This document shows, in pieces, positions 42,527 through 50,456 of a stretch of 64,000 bases of DNA (position 1 is its first letter; each line of letters starts with the position of its first letter). The notes below the pieces were generated by a model. That model worked only from the letters and a program-made list of their open reading frames with translations, ran no database searches and was not told the origin of the DNA. The position numbers and the translations under genes are program-made. Origin of the DNA: Symbiobacterium thermophilum IAM 14863 (GTDB taxonomy: Bacteria > Bacillota > Sulfobacillia > Symbiobacteriales > Symbiobacteriaceae); NCBI RefSeq assembly GCF_000009905.1, contig NC_006177.1, forward strand, positions 1,736,001 through 1,800,000, given 5' to 3'.

Positions 42527-43690
42527 GTGAACGGTGCATGGACGTACCTGGAGCGGCTCACCCGGTATCCCCACCGGGGCGTGGGTAGCCCGGAGGAGGC
42601 CGCCGCGGCGGAGGAGGCGGCGGGCTGGCTGCGGGACATGGGCTACGACGTGGAGATCCAGCGCTTCCGCGCGCCCCGGGACACGCTGTACATCGGCCCC
42701 GCGGTGATCATGCTCGGCTACCTGGCCGCCGGGGCAATCGCAGCCTGGTGGCAGCCCTGGGCCGGGCTGGTGCTCGCCGTGCTGCTGCTGATTCCGCTGG
42801 TGGGTGAGATGTCCGGCAGGGGCCTGGATCTGGATCTCTACACCCCCAAGGTGACCTCGCAGAACGTCATCGCCCGACGTCCGGAGCGGGGCGGCGAGCG
42901 GCTGACGGTGGTGGTCTCGGGCCACCTGGACACCCAGCACGCCACATGGCTCTTCCATCCCCGGATGGCCCGCCACGTGCAGACCTACCTGAACGTGGCC
43001 TACGGGTCGCTGGGCCTCATGTTCCTGGGGCTCCTGCTGCGCGCCGTGCTGCCGGCGGCCGGCTGGCCGTTGTGGATCCTCGCGGCGGGGGCGGTGCTGC
43101 TCGCGCTGCACATCGCCTTCCTGCTTTCCTGCGCCTTCGGCGGCGGCTACATCAACGGCGCCAACGACAACACCACCGGCGCCGCGCTGACCCTCGCGCT
43201 GGCGGAGCACTTCGCAGCCCACCCGCTGCCGGGGGTTCGCTTCCACTTCGTGCTCACCGGCGCGGAAGAGGTGGGCACACGGGGGATGAAGGCGTTCCTC
43301 CGCGCCCACCGTTATGACCCGGATTCGACCTACTTCATCAACCTGGACAACCTGGGCGGCGGCACCCTGACCTACCTGGAGGGCGAGGGCATGACGCTTT
43401 ATCACCGGTTCGGGAAGGACCTGGTGGAGATGGCCCGGATCATGGCGGCCGAGCGGCCGGGACGGGTGAAGGCGCGCCCCAACCTGCTGCTTCCCACGGA
43501 CGCCATGATCCCCGCCGCCCACGGCTATCAGGCCATCAGCTTCCTGGCCTTCCTGGAGGACGGGTCGCTGCCCAACTACCACTGGTACAGCGACACCCTG
43601 GAGAAGGTGGACCGGGAGCTCCTGGCCTTCACGGAGGCGTTCCTGAAGGAGTACATCCAGCGGCTGGCGGTGTCCCGCATCGCTCTGTGA
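42527..43690 (+). CDS. M28 family metallopeptidase with membrane helices inserted in the catalytic domain
   Basis: The 387-residue protein is a predicted zinc aminopeptidase-like enzyme held in the membrane. Metal-site segments are in order: VVVSGHLDTQHATW, YINGANDNTTGAALTLALAE, VLTGAEEVGTRGMKAF, FINLDNLGGGTLTYL and the last His in LPNYHWYSDTLEKV. Hydrophobic hairpins lie at about residues 60-95 and 165-205, the latter between the first His and the bridging Asp, which splits the peptidase fold. GTG 42527 follows AAAGGAGAT; GTG 42509 lies before it. The substrate is unknown. Confidence 0.82.
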   Translation: MNGAWTYLERLTRYPHRGVGSPEEAAAAEEAAGWLRDMGYDVEIQRFRAPRDTLYIGPAVIMLGYLAAGAIAAWWQPWAGLVLAVLLLIPLVGEMSGRGLDLDLYTPKVTSQNVIARRPERGGERLTVVVSGHLDTQHATWLFHPRMARHVQTYLNVAYGSLGLMFLGLLLRAVLPAAGWPLWILAAGAVLLALHIAFLLSCAFGGGYINGANDNTTGAALTLALAEHFAAHPLPGVRFHFVLTGAEEVGTRGMKAFLRAHRYDPDSTYFINLDNLGGGTLTYLEGEGMTLYHRFGKDLVEMARIMAAERPGRVKARPNLLLPTDAMIPAAHGYQAISFLAFLEDGSLPNYHWYSDTLEKVDRELLAFTEAFLKEYIQRLAVSRIAL

Positions 43691-43770
43691 CTCAGAGGGC
43701 GCCGGACGGCGAGACGAAAACGGCGAGCGGACAGCCGCTCGCCGCCTTTTCTGTCGATGGAGGGGCGGGG

Positions 43771-44859
43771 CTACCGCTTGGCCGGCAACCCCTGTGCCAT
43801 GGACCTCAGGAGCAGCGCCCGTTCGTCCCTGGCGGCAGGTGCGCCGATGTTGAAGCGGTCCAGCAGGGCCCGGATCTCGTCCAGGCTCTCCCGGCGCCCG
43901 ATGAGGACCTGCACCAGGAGGCTCAGGCAGCTGCCCCGCGACATGGGCAGGCCCCGCCGCCGGTCGTCCCGGTAGATCTGCCGCGCCAGCGACCGGACCC
44001 GTTCCTGCGACTGCTCGAGGGCATCCGCCAGGTCCTTCAGGTTGGTGATGCCCAGGTGCTCCAGCTCCTCCACACGGGCCTCCAGCACCGCCTTGGTCGG
44101 TCCCATCAGGGGCCGGCCCCGCATCTCGGAGATCTCCTCATCCAGGGCCTGGACGAGGTCGGAGCGCCGGATGAAGGTCTCCAGCGAGATCGGGTCCAGC
44201 GCCACGCTCTCCGGGTGATCGTGCATCTGGGCCACCACCCGGGTCGAGTACAGGCTAAGCTCATCGCGCAACCGCATGAACTGGTCGTCGGCCAGCTCCA
44301 GCAGGCCGGCCAGCATGGAGAACCGGCGCCGCAGGCTGCTGGGGATGCCTCCCGCGACCTTGTACCCCAGGTCGTGCTCGATCTCCGCCCAGGCGTGCTG
44401 GAGAATCGAGCGAACCTGGATCTCGCAGCGCAGCCCGGCAAAGCGAGCGTACTCGGGCCTGGCCAGCACCGCCGGGGGCAGGAGGCAGACCCGGTGGACC
44501 GAGGAGTAGCCGAACCAGTGCGGGTCGTGGGGGCGTTTGTCCTCGGAATGGTCCAGATCCACCTCGAAGTGGCGGTCGATCACCCGCACGACCCGGTCGA
44601 CGTCGTCGGCGAAGTTGGTGACGACCCGCACGCCCACCAGGTCCGTCACCTCGATGAGGGACTCGTAGTCCTTGCCCGGGCGAGTCAGCTTCTCCGCCAG
44701 CGCGTCGACGCTCTTGACCCGGTAGGTGATGCCGTTGATCGGGATGTTGGCCTCGTCCAGCAGGTGGCTGAGGAGTTGCTGCACACACTGGCCGAAGGCC
44801 TGGTACAGAGCCTGCTGCGACCGGAACGTCTCTACCCACTCACGCTGCTTGCCGTTCAT
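43771..44859 (-). CDS. RelA/SpoT-domain protein (probable alarmone synthetase)
   Basis: The 362-residue cytoplasmic protein has a (p)ppGpp synthetase-like domain: ITYRVKSVDALAEKLTR, then VTDLVGVRVVTNFADDVDRV, GYSSVHRVCLLPP and CEIQVRSILQHAWAEIEHDL, with GYK after it. These correspond to the ATP, GTP and catalytic segments of small alarmone synthetases. There is no hydrolase (HD) domain. The C-terminal part (about 210-362) is helical and unlike RelQ/RelP, so it may be regulatory. ATG 44859 is nine bases after GAGGTG; ATG 44868 overlaps it. It is divergent from the FtsH-like genes across a region with a 16-bp palindrome. Confidence 0.82.
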   Translation of the reverse strand: MNGKQREWVETFRSQQALYQAFGQCVQQLLSHLLDEANIPINGITYRVKSVDALAEKLTRPGKDYESLIEVTDLVGVRVVTNFADDVDRVVRVIDRHFEVDLDHSEDKRPHDPHWFGYSSVHRVCLLPPAVLARPEYARFAGLRCEIQVRSILQHAWAEIEHDLGYKVAGGIPSSLRRRFSMLAGLLELADDQFMRLRDELSLYSTRVVAQMHDHPESVALDPISLETFIRRSDLVQALDEEISEMRGRPLMGPTKAVLEARVEELEHLGITNLKDLADALEQSQERVRSLARQIYRDDRRRGLPMSRGSCLSLLVQVLIGRRESLDEIRALLDRFNIGAPAARDERALLLRSMAQGLPAKR

Positions 44860-45024
44860 GAGCTGCATCACCTCGTTTGCGCAGCCGATGTGCACCGGCC
44901 CATTCCTTCCCTGACGGCGACGGAATCTCCTGCGCGCAAAAAGGGAGCGGTCCCGGATGGACCGCGAGGGTAGAGGGAAAGACACAGAGGGGGGTTCAAC
45001 ACACTTTCAGTATACAGCGGGAAT

Positions 45025-45040
45025 GTTACAACGTTGTAAC
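45025..45040. promoter_or_regulatory. Perfect 16-bp palindrome, candidate operator
   Basis: GTTACAACGTTGTAAC is fully symmetric and overlaps the expected -35 region of the minus-strand promoter (-10 TATACT at 45009-45014). The binding regulator is unknown. Confidence 0.6.
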
Positions 45041-45184
45041 AAGTCCGCAACGGCCAGGAGGAGACCAGGGAAACGATCCAGCCGTTGCACAGCGCCGCAG
45101 AATGTACCAGCCGTGCGCCGGCCCTTTGCATGCTATACTGGAGATACTCCGTTACATTAAAGATTTTGCGTTAAAGATCAGGCG

Positions 45185-45207
45185 GCCACGAAGCACGTCT
45201 TCGTGGC
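45185..45207 (+). other. Leader hairpin of the FtsH-like operon
   Basis: GCCACGAAG pairs with CTTCGTGGC across CACGT, 36 bp before the first start codon; GTCGCTTTG follows. It may be an attenuator or an mRNA-stabilising structure. Confidence 0.45.
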
Positions 45208-45243
45208 GTCGCTTTGTCCGGGCGCGTGCAGGGGGGATGCGTT

Positions 45244-45795
45244 GTGAATCTGCGGCAGCTGCGGTGGCCGGTCGTGCTGGTGACGCTGGCGGTGACCCTG
45301 GCAGGGCTGTTCGGGGCGGGGCAGCTGGTGCGCAGTCAGACGATCGATCAGCCGCTGGTGACTGCCCTTGCGGGCGTGGACGGGCTGGCCGCCTATCACC
45401 TCGCAGCGGTGGGCGGGGTTTCGGAGATCACCATCGAGCCGGCTCCGGGCGCAAGCCTGCGGAAGGTCTATGGGGAGGTGGACCGCCGGGTCCGCCAGAT
45501 ACTGAAGGACGGACAGTATGTGATCGCCGTCGCCGGGAGCGGGGCCGGGGAGCTGGAGCCGCTGGTCGAGCGGCTGAACCTGTTCGTGCAGGAGGCGGTG
45601 GCCACGGGCGCGTTCACCGGGATGGCCGACCGGATCGCCGCCGAGGCCGCTGCGGCCGGGGCCCGGGCGCACATGGCGGTGGACGACCGGCGGGTGTACC
45701 TGACCGTGTGGCAGGCCGACGCCTACGCTTACAGGGTCGTCGAACGGCCGGCCTGGCCACCGGCCGCACCGCAGGGAGGGGGGACCGGCCTGTGA
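45244..45795 (+). CDS. One-pass membrane protein of unknown function, partner of FtsH-like protease
   Basis: The 183-residue protein has one N-terminal membrane helix (about 7-25) and an outward domain of about 155 residues with helical and beta content (VSEITIEPAPGASLRKVYGE, then VDRRVRQILKDGQYVIAVAG). The start is GTG 45244, after a G-rich site. It overlaps the protease gene by four bases (GTGA), so the two are translationally coupled. No family was recognised. The position and size suggest it stands in for the extracytoplasmic domain missing from the protease. Confidence 0.65.
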   Translation: MNLRQLRWPVVLVTLAVTLAGLFGAGQLVRSQTIDQPLVTALAGVDGLAAYHLAAVGGVSEITIEPAPGASLRKVYGEVDRRVRQILKDGQYVIAVAGSGAGELEPLVERLNLFVQEAVATGAFTGMADRIAAEAAAAGARAHMAVDDRRVYLTVWQADAYAYRVVERPAWPPAAPQGGGTGL

Positions 45796-47321
45796 AGAGC
45801 TTTCCCCTCAAGGAGGTCCTCCTGGGCGCTTCAGCCGCGGTGCTGGCGTACCTCGCCATCACCGGGGTGAACGTGCTGCCGGTGGTGTTCCTCGCCGGTC
45901 TCGTCTGGCTGATGTACCAGTCGTCCGTCCTGCGCGGCCCCTCGGCGGCTGCGGTCAGGAGCCCGGCCACCACGGCCGTCCCTCAGGTGCGGTTCGAGGA
46001 CATCGGCGGACAGGCGGCGGCAAAGAAGGAGCTGCTGGAGGCCATCGAGTTCATCGCCAACCGGGAGCAGATCGCCCGCATGGGCATCCGGCCCCTGAAG
46101 GGCATCCTGCTCACCGGGCCGCCCGGCACCGGCAAGACGCTCCTGGCCAAGGCGGCGGCCCATCACACCGACTCCGTGTTCCTGGCGGCGGCGGGATCGG
46201 AGTTCGTCGAGATGTACGCCGGCGTCGGCGCACAGCGGGTTCGGGAGCTGTTCCGGCGGGCCCGGGAGCTCGCCCGGAAGGAGCGGAAGCGGTCCGCGAT
46301 CATCTTCATCGACGAGATCGAGGTGCTCGGCGCCCGGCGGGGGTCGCACAGCACCCATATGGAGTACGACCAGACCCTCAACCAGCTGCTCACCGAGATG
46401 GACGGCATCGCGGTGGACGAGGAGATCCAGGTGCTGGTCATGGCCGCCACCAACCGGGCCGACATGATGGACCCGGCGCTGCTGCGCCCGGGCCGGTTCG
46501 ACCGCATGGTGAACGTGGACCTCCCGGACAAGGAGGCGCGGCTGGCCATCCTCCGCCTGCACACCCGGCAGAAGCCCCTGGGCGACGACGTGGATCTGGA
46601 GGCCATCGCCCGCCAGACCTTCGGCTTTTCCGGGGCGCACCTGGAGTCGCTGGCCAACGAGGCCGCGATCCTCGCGCTTCGGGAGGGGCTGAGCGAGGTG
46701 CGGCAGCGCCACCTGGTCGAGGCCGTGGACAAGGTGATGCTGGGGGAGCGGCTGGACCGGAAGCCGACGGAGGAAGAGAAGCGCCGGGTCGCGGTCCACG
46801 AGGCGGGCCACGCCCTGGTCGGCGAGTGGGTGGATCCGGGGTCGGTGGCGACGGTGACCGTCACGCCGCGCGGGCGGGCGATGGGGTACGTGCGCACGAG
46901 CCCGTCCGATGACCAGTACCTCTACACCCGGTCCCAGTTGGAGGCCCGCATCCAGGTGGCCCTGGCCGGCTTCCTGGCGGAGGAGCTGTTCTTCGGCGAG
47001 GCGTCCACGGGCGCGGCGGGCGACTTTGAGCAGGCGACCGCCTTGGCCCGCCACATCGTCCACGCCGGCCTCAGCCCGCTGGGCATTGTGGATCCCGCCA
47101 ACCTCGACAAGGGGCTGGAGGCCGCCATGGTGCAGCGGATCATCGCCGATCAGCGGGAGATGGTGGCCTGGTTCCTGGCCGAGCGGCGGCCGCTGCTGCA
47201 GCGCGTGGCCGACGTCCTCGTCGACACCGAGGCGATCGACGGCGAGGCGATCCGGCGCATGCTGGCGGACGCACCGCCGCTGCCGCCCGTGCAGGGCCCC
47301 CCCTTGCCGGAAACCGCATAG
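45792..47321 (+). CDS. FtsH-like membrane AAA metalloprotease lacking the extracytoplasmic domain
   Basis: This 509-residue ATP-dependent protease has two membrane helices within the first 45 or so residues, joined by a very short loop where FtsH has an extracytoplasmic domain of about 75 residues. AAA domain: VRFEDIGGQAAAKKELLEAI, Walker A GPPGTGKT (about 109), Walker B AIIFIDEIEVLGARRG, SRH region NRADMMDPALLRPGRFDR. Peptidase domain: zinc motif HEAGH (about 336) and the acidic ligand region GAAGDFEQATALAR. It is shorter than the usual 600-650 residues and ends Pro-rich. It is coupled to the preceding membrane protein and is probably a second, specialised FtsH paralog. Confidence 0.88.
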   Translation: MKSFPLKEVLLGASAAVLAYLAITGVNVLPVVFLAGLVWLMYQSSVLRGPSAAAVRSPATTAVPQVRFEDIGGQAAAKKELLEAIEFIANREQIARMGIRPLKGILLTGPPGTGKTLLAKAAAHHTDSVFLAAAGSEFVEMYAGVGAQRVRELFRRARELARKERKRSAIIFIDEIEVLGARRGSHSTHMEYDQTLNQLLTEMDGIAVDEEIQVLVMAATNRADMMDPALLRPGRFDRMVNVDLPDKEARLAILRLHTRQKPLGDDVDLEAIARQTFGFSGAHLESLANEAAILALREGLSEVRQRHLVEAVDKVMLGERLDRKPTEEEKRRVAVHEAGHALVGEWVDPGSVATVTVTPRGRAMGYVRTSPSDDQYLYTRSQLEARIQVALAGFLAEELFFGEASTGAAGDFEQATALARHIVHAGLSPLGIVDPANLDKGLEAAMVQRIIADQREMVAWFLAERRPLLQRVADVLVDTEAIDGEAIRRMLADAPPLPPVQGPPLPETA

Positions 47322-47333
47322 CCAACACTGCGA

Positions 47334-47357
47334 AAGCGGCGCCTGCGGGCGCCGCTT
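47334..47357. terminator. Bidirectional terminator between the FtsH-like operon and the ger operon
   Basis: AAGCGGCGC pairs with GCGCCGCTT across a six-base loop. A-T pairs at the base of the stem would provide short T-runs for both directions. Confidence 0.6.
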
Positions 47358-47373
47358 CTGCGCGCGGCCGGCG

Positions 47374-48141
47374 CTACACCGGGGGCTGCCAGGGCGACCA
47401 GCCCGGCTCGGACGCGGGCTCCGGCGGCTCCCAGGGCGGCGGCGGGTCGGAGGAGAGTGGCGGCCGGGGCCGCCGCGGGCCCGGCGCGCCCGGGCTCGGC
47501 GGCTGGGCGCCCCGGGGACCGCCTGTCGCCCCGGCGGACGGCGCCTGGGGCTGTTGCGGCCGGCCGTGTCCCGGTGCCTGCGGCGGCTGCGGCTCTCCGT
47601 GCCCCTGCGGCTGCTGCAGGTGCCCCTGTGCCGGCGGTTGCCCCTGTGCCTGCGGCTGCTGCAACTGCTGCGGCTGTTGCATCTGCCCCCATGCCTGCGG
47701 CTGGCGCGCCTGCGGCTGCTGCTGCCGTTGGGGCTGCTGGTCCTGGCCGTGGCCGCCGGCGCGCTGCTGCAGGCCGATCTCCGCGCGCGCCTCCATGAGC
47801 ACCGCCTCCATCTGCTTCTGGATGCGGTGGGTCTCCTCCAGCACTGCCTTCAGCTGCTTCAGGTTAGCCTCCAGTTCCTGCACCAGCTGCTGCTTGGCGG
47901 CGCGCAGGGCGGTCAGCATCGATGCAGCCGTCTCCCCGTTCAGCGAGGGCAGCCAGGGCGGCTGCTGTGCCCCCTGCGGCTCCAGGTACGCCTGGTCGCG
48001 GCCCTGCGGGGGTGCGTCCTGGGGACCGCCGGGCTGCTGAGCCGGGGCCTGCGACCCGGCGGGATTCTGCTGCGGGCCGCCGGCGCTTCGGAAGGACCTG
48101 GCCAGGCGGCGCACCGGCCGCGGACGAGGGTTGTTCTGCAC
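47374..48141 (-). CDS. Gln/Pro-rich low-complexity protein of the ger operon
   Basis: The 255-residue protein is mostly disordered (repeats of QQPQ, QPQAQ, PPQ), with one ordered region (about 70-125) predicted to be coiled coil (LTALRAAKQQLVQELEANLK, then QLKAVLEETHRIQKQMEAVL). GTG 48141 is seven bases after AGGAGG. It follows gerAB by 33 bp and probably shares its forespore expression, so it could be a spore coat or germinosome-associated protein. That is inference from position; no family was recognised. Confidence 0.62.
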   Translation of the reverse strand: MQNNPRPRPVRRLARSFRSAGGPQQNPAGSQAPAQQPGGPQDAPPQGRDQAYLEPQGAQQPPWLPSLNGETAASMLTALRAAKQQLVQELEANLKQLKAVLEETHRIQKQMEAVLMEARAEIGLQQRAGGHGQDQQPQRQQQPQARQPQAWGQMQQPQQLQQPQAQGQPPAQGHLQQPQGHGEPQPPQAPGHGRPQQPQAPSAGATGGPRGAQPPSPGAPGPRRPRPPLSSDPPPPWEPPEPASEPGWSPWQPPV

Positions 48142-48174
48142 GTGACCGCCTCCTCAGACTCCGAGATTCGCTTT

Positions 48175-49284
48175 TCAGGATGAGATGTCGGGCGGCCTGT
48201 ACTGCCTTTCCCGGATCCACGAGGCCGCCAGGAGCAGGGCTGGAACTCCCAGCCCCAGGCAGAGGGAAAACGGGGTCCAGACCGTGGTGGAGAAGGCGAA
48301 CAGCCAGGGCAGGTTCGGGATGCTCAGCATCCAGAGGACGGCCGCGAGGCCGAGAGCGGGCAGCAGCGGCCGCTGGTTGCGCAGACCCAGCGCGAACTGG
48401 GCCGCGTCCACCGCCAGCCACAGGTGAGTGGCCGTCTTCACTATCATGCCCAGGAGACAGATCGTGATCAGGATGACGTCGAGCCGCTCCACGAACTCGC
48501 CGATGGTAATCTGCTGGAAGAGGGCATGGATCGGGAAGGCGAAGTGGGCGACCAGCGAGTGACCGAAGATGCCGATGGACAACGCGGTGCAGCTCATCAG
48601 GTGAACCGCCGCGATCAGCGCCCCTGCGATGAGGCCCCTTCCCGCGTACTGCGGCCGATCGACCATGGCCGCCAGAGGAAGGAACGTCCACGACTCCGCG
48701 TACCATCCCGTGGTGGGCCACGCGGCGGCGACGAGTTGCAGGGGCGACTGGTCCCACAGGGGCAAGAGGTGCAGCGCGCGGACGAGTCTCAGCAGGGTGA
48801 CCACGACCAGCGAGAAGAGGGACACGGCGATGACCATGAAGAAAAAGGCCAGCCGGGCGAGCACCTCGGCTCCGCAGTAAGCGCCGTACCCGGCGACCAG
48901 GAGGAAAGGCAGGGCCACGGCGAGGGTCGGGGTAACCGGCAGGATCGCCACCGGGATGGCCTCCACCATATCGCGGAGGCAGAGGGCCGTCAGCCCTACG
49001 TTGAACAGCGTTGTGAGCAACATGAGCAGACGGGCCGGCAACCGACCGAGCAGGTGGTGTGACAGCGCCCCCAGCCCCAGGTGCGGGTGGCGGCGGACCA
49101 GAAGGCCCAGCATCAGCGCCACCGGAACGGCCGAAAGGAAGAAGGAGACCAGAGGCGCCATCCAGCCCCCGCTCTTTCCCGTCTCGGCCAGGCTGGAGGG
49201 CAGGAGGAGCTCCGTGGCGGAGAAGTGCAGCGTGTAGACCAGGAACATGAGCTGTTGGTGGCTGATGAGGACCCGGTGCCCCAC
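48175..49284 (-). CDS. Spore germination permease GerAB-type
   Basis: This amino-acid-transporter-like membrane subunit of a germinant receptor has 369 residues and about ten helices. It starts with ISHQQLMFLVYTLHFSATEL, the family-type N terminus, and ends with the usual polar tail. GTG 49284 lies six bases after AAGGGGG; ATG 49290 abuts that site and is the alternative start. It sits between gerAC and the Gln-rich gene. Confidence 0.88.
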   Translation of the reverse strand: MGHRVLISHQQLMFLVYTLHFSATELLLPSSLAETGKSGGWMAPLVSFFLSAVPVALMLGLLVRRHPHLGLGALSHHLLGRLPARLLMLLTTLFNVGLTALCLRDMVEAIPVAILPVTPTLAVALPFLLVAGYGAYCGAEVLARLAFFFMVIAVSLFSLVVVTLLRLVRALHLLPLWDQSPLQLVAAAWPTTGWYAESWTFLPLAAMVDRPQYAGRGLIAGALIAAVHLMSCTALSIGIFGHSLVAHFAFPIHALFQQITIGEFVERLDVILITICLLGMIVKTATHLWLAVDAAQFALGLRNQRPLLPALGLAAVLWMLSIPNLPWLFAFSTTVWTPFSLCLGLGVPALLLAASWIRERQYRPPDISS

Positions 49285-49298
49285 GGACATCCCCCTTC

Positions 49299-50456
49299 TC
49301 AGCTCCGCAGCGGATTGCGCATGAGCCCCGTGGTGTGCAGGCGCAAGTCCACGGACACGGTGACGGGAACCTCACGCCAGGTTTCGCCCCAACGCTCTTC
49401 GCCGACGGTGCGCCACAGGCCCGGCCGGAGGGCGCGCACGTGCTCGCCGAAGAACACGGGGTCCACCCCGGCCTCCTGCAGGTTGGCGATGACCTGCTCC
49501 ATCAGGTCCCGCAGCTCGGCCTCGGCCCGTTGCACCAGTTGCTCGTGGACTTGCGGTTCCACGAGAGGCCGGGGGCACTGCATCTCCGTCACCCGCAGCC
49601 GGCCCCGCAGGGCCACCGCAAACGCCGGCTTGCCGCCGCGGTGCAGGCGAACCCGGTGCCCGGCCTGGACGACGCGGAACGACACGCTCTCCGGCCCCGG
49701 CTCGTCACCGCAGGGAACCGTGATGACCCCGTCCCGCCCGCGGCCCCGCAGCCACTTGATCGCCCGTACCTCCCGGGCGTCCAGGTACAGGGCGACCCGG
49801 TCGCCCCGCAGCACCGCGGCCCCGCCCAGCCGGGCGGCGTACCGCTGCCCTTTCGCCCCCGTGTCGGGGCTCTCCATGAGCTCGATCACCGGCAGCAGCG
49901 GGGCGCGGTACGTGGTCGCCCGGGCTGAGAAGAACTCCCAGAGCCGGACCTCCAGGCCGATGTGGGCCTTTGCGATCTCGGTGAGCGCCTTGGTCTGGAG
50001 GTTCTCCATCAGCGGTTCCGTCTCCAGCAGCGTCCGCACGGGACCGCCGCGCACCATGACGATCAGCCCCTGCAGGCGGAACTCGGGCGCCCGCAGGACG
50101 AAGTCAAGCGCGTCGCCGAGACCGTGCTCCGCCAGTCGCTCGCCGATGAACACCACCAGGGTGTGGGTGAGATTGATGCGGCGGGGCAGACGCAGTTCGA
50201 TCTCCCGCAGGACCCCGGCGAAGCTGCGGCCGCGCTGGGTGACGACGATCCGGCTGGGAATCCCGGCGTCCCCCTGCGGCGCATTCTTCATGTGGGACAC
50301 CGGCGGTCCGGCGATGCCGAAGGTGAACTCGTACAGGCCGTTGTCCGCCAGGTCGACGCCCAGGGCGATGACCAGCGCGAGGTCGGCCAGCTCCAGCCGG
50401 CCCCAGCAACCCGTGAGCAGCGGCAGCAGCAACAGCAGGGCGGCGACCCGCCTCAT
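49299..50456 (-). CDS. Spore germination lipoprotein GerAC-type
   Basis: This lipoprotein subunit of a germinant receptor on the outer face of the inner spore membrane has 385 residues and a lipobox LLTGC (Cys 17). WGRLELADLALVIALGVDLA and the later ALTEIAKAHIGLEVRLWEFF match the Ger(x)C pattern. ATG 50456 overlaps the gerAA stop by four bases. Confidence 0.9.
   Translation of the reverse strand: MRRVAALLLLLPLLTGCWGRLELADLALVIALGVDLADNGLYEFTFGIAGPPVSHMKNAPQGDAGIPSRIVVTQRGRSFAGVLREIELRLPRRINLTHTLVVFIGERLAEHGLGDALDFVLRAPEFRLQGLIVMVRGGPVRTLLETEPLMENLQTKALTEIAKAHIGLEVRLWEFFSARATTYRAPLLPVIELMESPDTGAKGQRYAARLGGAAVLRGDRVALYLDAREVRAIKWLRGRGRDGVITVPCGDEPGPESVSFRVVQAGHRVRLHRGGKPAFAVALRGRLRVTEMQCPRPLVEPQVHEQLVQRAEAELRDLMEQVIANLQEAGVDPVFFGEHVRALRPGLWRTVGEERWGETWREVPVTVSVDLRLHTTGLMRNPLRS

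Larger units (their letters stand above)
44870..45243. other. Divergent control region between the alarmone gene and the FtsH-like operon
   Basis: No gene is supported here. It contains TATACT -10-like elements for both directions (45009-45014 minus, 45133-45138 plus), without good -35 partners; a perfect palindrome at 45025-45040; and a 9-bp stem hairpin at 45185-45207 in the leader of the plus-strand operon. Confidence 0.6.
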
